The notes below the pieces were generated by a model. That model saw only the letters and a program-made list of their open reading frames with translations. It was not told where the DNA came from and did not search any database. The position numbers and the translations under genes were made by a program. From Archivesica marissinica (Eukaryota > Mollusca > Bivalvia > Venerida > Vesicomyidae), in assembly GCA_014843695.1 (NCBI GenBank), contig CM026400.1, positions 9,095,872 through 9,159,871 on the forward strand: a stretch of 64,000 bases of DNA, written 5' to 3'. This document shows, in pieces, positions 10,453 to 26,400 of the stretch; position 1 is the stretch's first letter, and the number at the start of each line of letters is the position of its first letter.

Positions 10453-11452
10453 NNNNNNNNNNNNNNNNNNNNNNNNNNNNNNNNNNNNNNNNNNNNNNNN
10501 NNNNNNNNNNNNNNNNNNNNNNNNNNNNNNNNNNNNNNNNNNNNNNNNNNNNNNNNNNNNNNNNNNNNNNNNNNNNNNNNNNNNNNNNNNNNNNNNNNNN
10601 NNNNNNNNNNNNNNNNNNNNNNNNNNNNNNNNNNNNNNNNNNNNNNNNNNNNNNNNNNNNNNNNNNNNNNNNNNNNNNNNNNNNNNNNNNNNNNNNNNNN
10701 NNNNNNNNNNNNNNNNNNNNNNNNNNNNNNNNNNNNNNNNNNNNNNNNNNNNNNNNNNNNNNNNNNNNNNNNNNNNNNNNNNNNNNNNNNNNNNNNNNNN
10801 NNNNNNNNNNNNNNNNNNNNNNNNNNNNNNNNNNNNNNNNNNNNNNNNNNNNNNNNNNNNNNNNNNNNNNNNNNNNNNNNNNNNNNNNNNNNNNNNNNNN
10901 NNNNNNNNNNNNNNNNNNNNNNNNNNNNNNNNNNNNNNNNNNNNNNNNNNNNNNNNNNNNNNNNNNNNNNNNNNNNNNNNNNNNNNNNNNNNNNNNNNNN
11001 NNNNNNNNNNNNNNNNNNNNNNNNNNNNNNNNNNNNNNNNNNNNNNNNNNNNNNNNNNNNNNNNNNNNNNNNNNNNNNNNNNNNNNNNNNNNNNNNNNNN
11101 NNNNNNNNNNNNNNNNNNNNNNNNNNNNNNNNNNNNNNNNNNNNNNNNNNNNNNNNNNNNNNNNNNNNNNNNNNNNNNNNNNNNNNNNNNNNNNNNNNNN
11201 NNNNNNNNNNNNNNNNNNNNNNNNNNNNNNNNNNNNNNNNNNNNNNNNNNNNNNNNNNNNNNNNNNNNNNNNNNNNNNNNNNNNNNNNNNNNNNNNNNNN
11301 NNNNNNNNNNNNNNNNNNNNNNNNNNNNNNNNNNNNNNNNNNNNNNNNNNNNNNNNNNNNNNNNNNNNNNNNNNNNNNNNNNNNNNNNNNNNNNNNNNNN
11401 NNNNNNNNNNNNNNNNNNNNNNNNNNNNNNNNNNNNNNNNNNNNNNNNNNNN
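10453..11452. other. Assembly gap (1000 N)
   Basis: A run of exactly 1000 N, which looks like a placeholder of arbitrary size. It separates the 51-bp array from the 25-bp satellite, so an unknown amount of sequence, possibly with exons, is missing. Confidence 0.99.
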
Positions 11453-14400
11453 TACCATCATGTTATATATAGCCACCTACCATCATGTTATGTATAGCCA
11501 CTTACCATCATGTTATATATAGCTGTCTACCATCATGTTATATATAGCTGCCTACCATCATGTTATATATAGCTGCCTACCATCATGTTATATATAGCTA
11601 CCTACCATCATGTTATATATAGCTACCTACCATCATGTTATATATAGCTACCTACCATCATGTTATATATAGCTGTCTACCATCATGTTATTTATAGCTA
11701 CCTACCATCATGTTATATATAGCTGTCTAACATCATGTTATATATAGCTACCTACCATCATGTTATATATAGCTACCTACCATCATGTTATTTATAGCTA
11801 CCTACCATCATGTTATATATAGCTACCTACCATCATGTTATTTATAGCCACCTACCATCATGTTATATATAGCTACCTACCATCATGTTATATATAGCTA
11901 CCTACCATCATGTTATATATAGCTGTCTACCATCATGTTATATATAGCTGTCTACCATCATGTTATATATAGCCATATACCATCATGTTATATATAGCTG
12001 TCTACCATCATGTTATATATAGCTACCTACCATCATGTTATATATAGCTGTCTACCACCATGTTATTTATAGCTACCTACCACCATGTTATATATAGCTG
12101 CCTACCATCATGTTATATATAGCTGCCTACCATCATGTTATATATAGCCACTTACCATCATGTTATATATAGCTGTCTACCATCATGTTATTTATAGCTA
12201 CCTACCATCATGTTATATATAGCTACCTACCATCATGTTATATATAGCTGTCTACATTCATGTTATATATAGCTGTCTACCACCATGTTATTTATAGCTA
12301 CCTACCATCATGTTATATATAGCTGCCTACCATCATGTTATATATAGCTGTCTACCATCATGTTATATATAGCTGTCTACCACCATGTTATTTATAGCTA
12401 CCTACCATCATGTTATATATAGCTGTCTACCATCATGTTATATATAGCTGTCTACCATCATGTTATATATAGCTACCTACCATCATGTTATTTATAGCTG
12501 CCTACCATCATGTTATATATAGCCACCTACCATCATGTTATATATAGCCACCTACCATCATGTTATGTATAGCCACTTACCATCATGTTATTTATAGCCA
12601 CCTACCATCATGTTATGTATAGCCACTTACCATCATGTTATATATAGCTACCTACCATCATGTTATATATAGCTGTCTACCACCATGTTATTTATAGCTA
12701 CCTACCATCATGTTATATATAGCTGCCTACCATCATGTTATATATAGCTGTCTACCACCATGTTATTTATAGCTACCTACCATCATGTTATATATAGCTG
12801 CATACCATCATGTTATATATAGCTACCTACCATCATGTTATTTATAGCTGCCTACCATCATGTTATATATAGCTACCTACCATCATGTTATTTATAGCTA
12901 CCTACCACCATGTTATATATAGCTGCCTACCATCATGTTATATATAGCCACCTACCATCATGTTATATATAGCTACCTACCATCATGTTATATATAGCTA
13001 CCTACCATCATGTTATATATAGCCACCTACCATCATGTTATATATAGCCACTTACCATCATTTTATTTATAGCCACCTACCATCATGTTATATATAGCCA
13101 CCTACCATCATGTTATGTATAGCCACTTACCATCATGTTATATATAGCTGTCTACCATCATGTTCTATATAGTTGTCTACCACCATGTTATTTATAGCTA
13201 CCTACCATCATGTTATTTATAGCTGCCTACCATCATGTTATATATAGCTGCCTACCATCATGTTATATATAGCTGTCTACCATCATGTTATATATAGCTA
13301 CCTACCATCATGTTATTTATAGCCACCTACCATCATGTTATTTATAGCTGCCTACCATCATGTTATTTATAGCTGCCTACCATCATGTTATATATAGCTG
13401 TCTACCACCATGTTATGTATAGCTACCTACCATCATGTTATATATAGCTACCTACCATCATGTTATATATAGCTGTCCACCATCATGTTATATATAGCTG
13501 TCTACCATCATGTTATATATAGCCACATACCATCATGTTATATATAGCTGTCTACCATCATGTTATATATAGCTGTCTACCATCATGTTATATATAGCCA
13601 CCTACCATCATGTTATATATAGCTGTCTACCATCATGTTAACTATAGCTGTCTACCATCATGTTATATATAGCCTCTTACCATCATGTTATTTATAGCCA
13701 CCTACCATCATGTTATATATAGCCACTTACCATCATGTTATGTATAGCCACTTACCATCATGTTATTTATAGCCACCTACCATCATGTTATGTATAGCCA
13801 CTTACCATCATGTTATATATAGCTACCTACCATCATGTTATATATAGCTGTCTACCACATGTTATTATAGCTACCTACCATCATGTTATATATAGCTGCC
13901 TACCATCATGTTATATATAGCTGCCTACCATCATGTTATATATAGCTGTCTACCATCATGTTATATATAGCTGTCTACCATCATGTTATATATAGCTACC
14001 TACCATCATGTTATATATAGCTGTCTACCATCATGTTATATATAGCTGTCTACCATCATGTTATATATAGCTGTCTACCATCATGTTATATATAGCTACC
14101 TACCATCATGTTATATATAGCTGCCTACCATCATGTTATATATAGCCACCTACCATCATGTTATATATAGCCACCTACCATCATGTTATGTATAGCCACT
14201 TACCATCATGTTATTTATAGCCACCTACCATCATGTTATGTATAGCCACTTACCATCATGCTATATATAGCTACCTACCATCATGTTATATATAGCTGTC
14301 TACCACCATGTTATTTATAGCTACCTACCATCATGTTATATATAGCTGCCTACCATCATGTTATATATAGCTGTCTACCACCATGTTATTTATAGCTACC

Positions 14401-17400
14401 TACCATCATGTTATATATAGCTGCCTACCATCATGTTATATATAGCTACCTACCATCATGTTATTTATAGCTGCCTACCATCATGTTATATATAGCTACC
14501 TACCATCATGTTATTTATAGCTACCTACCACCATGTTATATATAGCTGCCTACCATCATGTTATATATAGCCACCTACCATCATGTTATATATAGCTACC
14601 TACCATCATGTTATATATAGCTACCTACCATCATGTTATATATAGCCACCTACCATCATGTTATATATAGCCACTTACCATCATGTTATTTATAGCCACC
14701 TACCATCATGTTATATATAGCCACCTACCATCATGTTATGTATAGCCACATACCATCATGTTATATATAGCTGTCTACCATCATGTTATATATAGCTGCC
14801 TACCATCATGTTATATATAGCTGTCTACCACCATGTTATTTATAGCTACCTACCATCATGTTATTTATAGCTACCTACCATCATGTTATTTATAGCCACC
14901 TACCATCATGTTATATATAGCCACTTACCATCATGTTATATATAGCTACCTACCATCATGTTATATATAGCTGTCTACCATCATGTTATGTATAGCCACC
15001 TACCATCATGTTATATATAGCCACTTACCATCATGTTATATATAGCTACCTACCATCATGTTATATATAGCTGTCTACCATCATGTTATATATAGCTACC
15101 TACCATCATGTTATATATAGCTACCTACCATCATGTTATATATAGCTACCTACCATCATGTTATATATAGCTACCTACCATCATGTTATATATAGCCACC
15201 TACCATCATGTTATGTATAGCTACCTACCATCATGTTATATATAGCTGTCTACCACCATGTTATTTATAGCTACCTACCATCATGTTATATATAGCCACA
15301 TACCATCATGTTATATATAGCTGTCTACCATCATGTTATATATAGCTGTCTACCATCATGTTATATATATAGCCACCTACCATCATGTTATATATAGCTG
15401 TCTACCATCATGTTATATATAGCCACCTACCATCATGTTATATATAGCTGCCTACCATCATGTTATATATAGCTGTCTACCATCATGTTATATATAGCTA
15501 CCTACCATCATGTTATATATAGCTGCCTACCATCATGTTATATATAGCCATCTACCATCATGTTATATATAGCTACCTACCATCATGTTATATATAGCTA
15601 CCTACCATCATGTTATATATAGCTGTCGACCACCATGTTATATATAGCCACCTACCATCATGTTATATATAGCCACCTACCATCATATTATGTATATCCA
15701 CTTACCATCATGTTATTTATAGCCACCTACCATCATGCTATATATAGCTACCTACCATCATGTTATATATAGCTGTCTACCACCATGCTATTGATAGCTA
15801 CCTACCATCATGTTATATATAGCTGCCTACCATCATGTTATATATAGCTGTCTACCACCATGTTATTTATAGCTACCTACCATCATGTTATATATAGCTG
15901 CCTACCATCATGTTATATATAGCTACCTACCATCATGTTATTTATAGCTGCCTACCATCATGTTATATATAACTACCTACCATCATGTTATTTATAGCTA
16001 CCTACCACCATGTTATATATAGCTGCCTACCATCATGTTATATATAGCCACCTACCATCATGTTATATATAGCTACCTACCATCATGTTATATATAGCTA
16101 CCTACCATCATGTTATATATAGCCACCTACCATCATGTTATATATAGCCACTTACCATCATGTTATTTATAGCCACCTACCATCATGTTATATATAGCCA
16201 CCTACCATCATGTTATGTATAGCCACTTACCATCATGTTATATATAGCTGTCTACCATCATGTTATATATAGCTGCCTACCATCATGTTATATATAGCTG
16301 CCTACCATCATGTTATATATAGCTACCTACCATCATGTTATATATAGCTACCTACCACCATGTTATTTATAGCTACCTACCATCATGTTGTACATAGATG
16401 TCTACCATCATGTTATTTATAGCTACCTACCATCATGTTATATATAGCTGTCTAACATCATGTTATATATAGCTACCTACCATCATGTTATATATAGCTA
16501 CCTACCATCATGTTATTTATAGCTGCCTACCATCATGTTATATATAGCTACCTACCATCATGTTATATATAGCTACCTACCATCATGTTATATATAGCTA
16601 CCTACCATCATGTTATATATAGCTGTCTACCATCATGTTATATATAGCTGCCTCCCATCATGCTATATATAGCTATCTACCATCATGTTATATATAGCTA
16701 CCTACCATCATGTTATATATAGCTGTCTACCATCATGTTATATATAGCTGTCTACCATCATGTTATATATAGCCACCTACCATCATGTTATATATAGCTG
16801 TCTACCATCATGTTATATATAGCTGTCTACCATCATGTTATATATAGCCACCTACCATCATGTTATATATAGCCACCTACCATCATGTTATTTATAGCCA
16901 TCTACCATCATGTTATATATAGCCACCTACCATCATGTTATTTATAGCTACCTACCATCATGTTATATATAGCTACCTACCATCATGTTATATATAGCTA
17001 CCTACCATCATGTTATTTATAGCCACCTACCATCATGTTATATATAGCTACCTACCATCATGTTATATATAGCTACCTACCATCATGTTATATATAGCTG
17101 TCTACCATCATGTTATATATAGCTGTCTACCATCATGTTATATATAGCTACCTACCATCATGTTATATATAGCTACCTACCATCATGTTATATATAGCTA
17201 CCTACCATCATGTTATATATAGCTGTCTACCATCATGTTATATATAGCTGCCTCCCCATCATGCTATATATAGCTGTCTACCATCATGTTATATATAGCT
17301 ACCTACCATCATGTTATATATAGCTCTCTACCATCATGTTATATATAGCCACCTACCATCATGTTATATATAGCTGTCTACCATCATGTTATATATAACC

Positions 17401-20400
17401 ACCTACCATCATGTTATATATAGCTGTCTACCATCATGTTATATATAGCTACCTACCATCATGTTATATATAGCTGTCTACCATCATGTTATATATAGCT
17501 GTCTACCATCATGTTATATATAGCCACCTACCATCATGTTATATATAGCCACCTACCATCATGTTATTTATAGCCATCTACCATCATGTTATATATAGCC
17601 ACCTACCATCATGTTATTTATAGCTACCTACCATCATGTTATATATAGCTACCTACCATCATGTTATATATAGCTACCTACCATCATGTTATTTATAGCC
17701 ACCTACCATCATGTTATATATAGCTACCTACCATCATGTTATATATAGCTACCTACCATCATGTTATATATAGCTGTCTACCATCATGTTATATATAGCT
17801 GTCTACCATCATGTTATATATAGCTCTCTACCATCATGTTATATATAGCCACCTACCATCATGTTATATATAGCTGTCTACCATCATGTTATATATAGCT
17901 GTCTACCATCATGTTATATATAGCCATTTACCATCATGTTATTTATAGCCACCTACCATCATGTTATATATAGCCACCTACCATCATGTTATGTATAGCC
18001 ACTTACCATCATGTTATTTATAGCCACCTACGATCATATTATGTATAGCCACTTACCATCATGTTATATATAGCTACCTACCATCATGTTTTTTATAGCT
18101 ACCTACCACCATGTTATATATAGCTGCCTACCATCATGTTATATATAGCTGCCTACCATCATGTTATATATAGCTGTCTACCATCATGTTATATATAGCT
18201 GTCTACCACCATGTTATTTATAGCTACCTACCATCATGTTATATATAGCTGCCTACCATCAAGTTATATATAGCTGTCTACCATCATGTTATATATAGCT
18301 ACCTACCATCATGTTATTTATAGCTGCCTACCATCATGTTATATATAGCCACCTACCATCATGTTATATATAGCCACCTACCATCATGTTATGTATAGCC
18401 ACTTACCATCATGTTATTTATAGCCACCTACCATCATTTTATGTATAGCCACTTACCATCATGTTATATATAGCTACCTACCATCATGTTATTTATAGCT
18501 GCCTACCATCATGTTATATATAGCTACCTACCATCATGTTATTTATAGCTACCTACCACCATGTTATATATAGCTGCCTAACATCATGTTATATATAGCC
18601 ACCTACCATCATGTTATATATAGCTACCTACCATCATGTTATATATAGCTACCTACCATCATGTTATATATAGCCACCTACCATCATGTTATATATAGCC
18701 ACTTACCATCATGTTATTTATAGCCACCTACTATCATGTTATATATAGCCACATACCATCATGTTATGTATAGCCACTTACCATCATGTTATATATAGCT
18801 GTCTACCATCATGTTATTTATAGCTGCCTACCATCATGTTATATATAGCTGCCTACCATCATGTTATATATAGCTGTCTACCATCATGTTATTTATAGCT
18901 ACCTACCATCATGTTATATATAGCTGTCTAACATCATGTTATATATAGCTGTCTACCATCATGTTATTTATAGCTCCCTACCATCATGTTATATATAGCT
19001 GTCTAACATCATGTTATATATAGCTACCTACCATCATGTTATATATAGCTACCTACCATCATGTTATTTATAGCTGCCTACCATCATGTTATATATAGCT
19101 ACCTACCATCATGTTATATATAGCTACCTACCATCATGTTATATATAGCTACCTACCATCATGTTATTTATAGCCACCTACCATCATGTTATATATAGCT
19201 ACCTACCATCATGTTATATATAGCTACCTACCATCATGTTATATATAGCTGTCTACCATCATGTTATATATAGCTGTCTACCATCATGTTATATATAGCC
19301 ATATACCATCATGTTATATATAGCTGTCTACCATCATGTTATATATAGCTACCTACCATCATGTTATATATAGCTGTCTACCACCATGTTATTTATAGCT
19401 ACCTACCACCATGTTATATATAGCTGCCTACCATCATGTTATATATAGCTGCCTACCATCATGTTATATATATAGCCACCTACCATCATGTTATGTATAG
19501 CCACTTACCATCATGTTATTTATAGCCACCTACCATCATATTATGTATAGCCACTTACCATCATGTTATATATAGCTACCTACCATCATGTTATATATAG
19601 CTGTCTACCATCATGTTATATATAGCTGTCTACCATCATGTTATTGATAGCTACCTACCACCATGTTATATATAGCTGCCTACCATCATGTTATATATAG
19701 CTGTCTACATTCATGTTATATATAGCTGTCTACCACCATGTTATTTATAGCTACCTACCACCATGTTATATATAGCTGCCTACCATCATGTTATATATAG
19801 CTGTCTACCATCATGTTATATATAGCTGTCTACCACCATGTTATTTATAGCTACCTACCATCATGTTATATATAGCTGTCTACCATCATGTTATATATAG
19901 CTGTCTACCATCATGTTATATATAGCTACCTACCATCATGTTATTTATAGCTGCCTACCATCATGTTATATATAGCCACCTACCATCATGTTATATATAG
20001 CCACCTACCATCATGTTATGTATAGCCACTTACCATCATGTTATTTATAGCCACCTACCATCATGTTATGTATAGCCACTTACCATCATGTTATATATAG
20101 CTACCTACCATCATGTTATATATAGCTGTCTACCACCATGTTATTTATAGCTACCTACCATCATGTTATATATAGCTGCCTACCATCATGTTATATATAG
20201 CTGTCTACCACCATGTTATTTATAGCTACCTACCATCATGTTATATATAGCTGCCTACCATCATGTTATATATAGCTACCTACCATCATGTTATTTATAG
20301 CTGCCTACCATCATGTTATATATAGCTACCTACCATCATGTTATTTATAGCTACCTACCACCATGTTATATATAGCTGCCTACCATCATGTTATATATAG

Positions 20401-23400
20401 CCACCTACCATCATGTTATATATAGCTACCTACCATCATGTTATATATAGCTACCTACCATCATGTTATATATAGCCACCTACCATCATGTTATATATAG
20501 CCACTTACCATCATGTTATTTATAGCCACCTACCATCATGTTATATATAGCCACCTACCATCATGTTATGTATAGCCACTTACCATCATGTTATATATAG
20601 CTGTCTACCATCATGTTATATATAGTTGTCTACCACCATGTTATTTATAGCTACCTACCATCATGTTATTTATAGCTGCCTACCATCATGTTATATATAG
20701 CTACCTACCATCATGTTATATATAGCTGTCTACCATCATGTTATATATAGCTACCTACCATCATGTTATTTATAGCTACCTACCATCATGTTATTTATAG
20801 CTGCCTACCATCATGTTATTTATAGCTGCCTACCATCATGTTATATATAGCTGTCTACCATCATGTTATGTATAGCTACCTACCATCATGTTATATATAG
20901 CTACCTACCATCATGTTATATATAGCTGTCTACCATCATGTTATATATAGCTGTCTACCATCATGTTATATATAGCCACATACCATCATGTTATATATAG
21001 CTGTCTACCATCATGTTATATATAGCTGTCTACCATCATGTTATATATAGCCACCTACCATCATGTTATATATAGCTGTCTACCATCATGTTATATATAG
21101 CTGTCTACCATCATGTTATATATAGCCACTTACCATCATGTTATTTATAGCCACCTACCATCATGTTATATATAGCCACCTACCATCATGTTATGTATAG
21201 CCACTTACCATCATGTTATTTATAGCCACCTACCATCATGTTATGTATAGCCACTTACCATCATGTTATATATAGCTACCTACCATCATGTTATATATAG
21301 CTGTCTACCACCATGTTATTTATAGCTACCTACCACCATGTTATATATAGCTGCCTACCATCATGTTATATATAGCTGCCTACCATCATGTTATATATAG
21401 CTGTCTACCATCATGTTATATATAGCTGTCTACCACCATGTTATTTATAGCTACCTACCATCATGTTATATATAGCTGCCTACCATCATGTTATATATAG
21501 CTGTCTACCATCATGTTATATATAGCTACCTACCATCATGTTATTTATAGCTGCCTACCATCATGTTATATATAGCCACCTACCATCATGTTATATATAG
21601 CCACCTACCATCATGTTATGTATATCCACTTACCATCATGTTATTTATAGCCACCTACCATCATGCTATATATAGCTACCTACCATCATGTTATATATAG
21701 CTGTCTACCACCATGCTATTGATAGCTACCTACCATCATGTTATATATAGCTGCCTACCATCATGTTATATATAGCTGTCTACCACCATGTTATTTATAG
21801 CTACCTACCATCATGTTATATATAGCTGCCTACCATCATGTTATATATAGCTACCTACCATCATGTTATTTATAGCTGCCTACCATCATGTTATATATAA
21901 CTACCTACCATCATGTTATTTATAGCTACCTACCACCATGTTATATATAGCTGCCTACCATCATGTTATATATAGCCACCTACCATCATGTTATATATAG
22001 CTACCTACCATCATGTTATATATAGCTACCTACCATCATGTTATATATAGCCACCTACCATCATGTTATATATAGCCACTTACCATCATGTTATTTATAG
22101 CCACCTACCATCATGTTATATATAGCCACCTACCATCATGTTATGTATAGCCACTTACCATCATGTTATATATAGCTGTCTACCATCATGTTATATATAG
22201 CTGCCTACCATCATGTTATATATAGCTGCCTACCATCATGTTATATATAGCTACCTACCATCATGTTATATATAGCTACCTACCACCATGTTATTTATAG
22301 CTACCTACCATCATGTTGTACATAGATGTCTACCATCATGTTATTTATAGCTACCTACCATCATGTTATATATAGCTGTCTAACATCATGTTATATATAG
22401 CTACCTACCATCATGTTATATATAGCTACCTACCATCATGTTATTTATAGCTGCCTACCATCATGTTATATATAGCTACCTACCATCATGTTATATATAG
22501 CTACCTACCATCATGTTATATATAGCTACCTACCATCATGTTATATATAGCTGTCTACCATCATGTTATATATAGCTGCCTCCCATCATGCTATATATAG
22601 CTATCTACCATCATGTTATATATAGCTACCTACCATCATGTTATATATAGCTGTCTACCATCATGTTATATATAGCTGTCTACCATCATGTTATATATAG
22701 CCACCTACCATCATGTTATATATAGCTGTCTACCATCATGTTATATATAGCTGTCTACCATCATGTTATATATAGCCACCTACCATCATGTTATATATAG
22801 CCACCTACCATCATGTTATTTATAGCCATCTACCATCATGTTATATATAGCCACCTACCATCATGTTATTTATAGCTACCTACCATCATGTTATATATAG
22901 CTACCTACCATCATGTTATATATAGCTACCTACCATCATGTTATTTATAGCCACCTACCATCATGTTATATATAGCTACCTACCATCATGTTATATATAG
23001 CTACCTACCATCATGTTATATATAGCTGTCTACCATCATGTTATATATAGCTGTCTACCATCATGTTATATATAGCTACCTACCATCATGTTATATATAG
23101 CTACCTACCATCATGTTATATATAGCTACCTACCATCATGTTATATATAGCTGTCTACCATCATGTTATATATAGCTGCCTCCCCATCATGCTATATATA
23201 GCTGTCTACCATCATGTTATATATAGCTACCTACCATCATGTTATATATAGCTCTCTACCATCATGTTATATATAGCCACCTACCATCATGTTATATATA
23301 GCTGTCTACCATCATGTTATATATAACCACCTACCATCATGTTATATATAGCTGTCTACCATCATGTTATATATAGCTACCTACCATCATGTTATATATA

Positions 23401-26400
23401 GCTGTCTACCATCATGTTATATATAGCTGTCTACCATCATGTTATATATAGCCACCTACCATCATGTTATATATAGCCACCTACCATCATGTTATTTATA
23501 GCCATCTACCATCATGTTATATATAGCCACCTAACATCATGTTATTTATAGCTACCTACCATCATGTTATATATAGCTACCTACCATCATGTTATATATA
23601 GCTACCTACCATCATGTTATTTATAGCCACCTACCATCATGTTATATATAGCTACCTACCATCATGTTATATATAGCTACCTACCATCATGTTATATATA
23701 GCTGTCTACCATCATGTTATATATAGCTGTCTACCATCAAGTTATATATAGCTCTCTACCATCATGTTATATATAGCCACCTACCATCATGTTATATATA
23801 GCTGTCTACCATCATATTATATATAGCTGTCTACCATCATGTTATATATAGCCATTTACCATCATGTTATTTATAGCCACCTACCATCATGTTATATATA
23901 GCCACCTACCATCATGTTATGTATAGCCACTTACCATCATGTTATTTATAGCCACCTACGATCATATTATGTATAGCCACTTACCATCATGTTATATATA
24001 GCTACCTACCATCATGTTTTTTATAGCTACCTACCACCATGTTATATATAGCTGCCTACCATCATGTTATATATAGCTGCCTACCATCATGTTATATATA
24101 GCTGTCTACCATCATGTTATATATAGCTGTCTACCACCATGTTATTTATAGCTACCTACCATCATGTTATATATAGCCCTACCATCATGTTATATATAGC
24201 TGTCTACCATCATGTTATATATAGCTACTACCATCATGTTATTATAGCTGCCTACCATCATGTTATATATAGCCACCTACCATCATGTTATATATAGCCA
24301 CCTACCATCATGTTATGTATAGCCACTACCATCATGTTATTTATAGCCACCTACCATCATGTTATATATAGCTACCTACCATCATGTTATATATAGCTAC
24401 CTACCATCATGTTATTTATAGCTGCCTACCATCATGTTATATATAGCTACCTACCATCATGTTATATATAGCTGTCTACCATCATGTTATATATAGCTGC
24501 CTACCATCATGTTATATATAGCACCTACCATCATGTTATATATAGCTGCCTACCATCATGTTATATATAGCTACCTACCATCATGTTATATATAGCCACC
24601 TACCATCATGTTATATATAGCCACTTACCATCATGTTATTTATAGCCACCTACCATCATGTTATATATAGCCACTTACCATCATGTTATATATAGCTACC
24701 TACCATCATGTTATATATAGCTGTCTACCATCATGTTATTTATAGCTGCCTACCATCATGTTATATATAGCTGCCTACCATCATGTTATATATAGCTGTC
24801 TACCATCATGTTATTTATAGCTACCTACCATCATGTTATATATAGCTGTCTAACATCATGTTATATATAGCTGTCTACCATCATGTTATTTATAGCTACC
24901 TACCATCATGTTATATATAGCTGTCTAACATCATGTTATATATAGCTACCTACCATCATGTTATATATAGCTACCTACCATCATGTTATATATAGCTACC
25001 TACCATCATGTTATATATAGCTACCTACCATCATGTTATTTATAGCCACCTACCATCATGTTATATATAGCTACCTACCATCATGTTATATATAGCTACC
25101 TACCATCATGTTATATATAGCTGTCTACCATCATGTTATATATAGCTGTCTACCATCATGTTATATATAGCCATATACCATCATGTTATATATAGCTGTC
25201 TACCATCATGTTATATATAGCTACCTACCATCATGTTATATATAGCTGTCTACCACCATGTTATTTATAGCTACCTACCACCATGTTATATATAGCTGCC
25301 TACCATCATGTTATATATAGCTGCCTACCATCATGTTATATATAGCCACCTACCATCATGTTATGTATAGCCACTTACCATCATGTTATTTATAGCCACC
25401 TACCATCATATTATGTATAGCCACTTACCATCATGTTATATATAGCTACCTACCATCATGTTATATATAGCTGTCTACCATCATGTTATATATAGCTGTC
25501 TACCATCATGTTATTGATAGCTACCTACCACCATGTTATATATAGCTGCCTACCATCATGTTATATATAGCTGTCTACATTCATGTTATATATAGCTGTC
25601 TACCACCATGTTATTTATAGCTACCTACCACCATGTTATATATAGCTGCCTACCATCATGTTATATATAGCTGTCTACCATCATGTTATATATAGCTGTC
25701 TACCACCATGTTATTTATAGCTACCTACCATCATGTTATATATAGCTGTCTACCATCATGTTATATATAGCTGTCTACCATCATGTTATATATAGCTACC
25801 TACCATCATGTTATTTATAGCTGCCTACCATCATGTTATATATAGCCACCTACCATCATGTTATATATAGCCACCTACCATCATGTTATGTATAGCCACT
25901 TACCATCATGTTATTTATAGCCACCTACCATCATGTTATGTATAGCCACTTACCATCATGTTATATATAGCTACCTACCATCATGTTATATATAGCTGTC
26001 TACCACCATGTTATTTATAGCTACCTACCATCATGTTATATATAGCTGCCTACCATCATGTTATATATAGCTGTCTACCACCATGTTATTTATAGCTACC
26101 TACCATCATGTTATATATAGCTGCCTACCATCATGTTATATATAGCTACCTACCATCATGTTATTTATAGCTGCCTACCATCATGTTATATATAGCTACC
26201 TACCATCATGTTATTTATAGCTACCTACCACCATGTTATATATAGCTGCCTACCATCATGTTATATATAGCCACCTACCATCATGTTATATATAGCTACC
26301 TACCATCATGTTATATATAGCTACCTACCATCATGTTATATATAGCCACCTACCATCATGTTATATATAGCCACTTACCATCATGTTATTTATAGCCACC

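Noticed and set aside
10198..11472. Frames running across the N gap
   Set aside because: The gap is unknown sequence; the visible part is only the 51-bp repeat read in its open frame.
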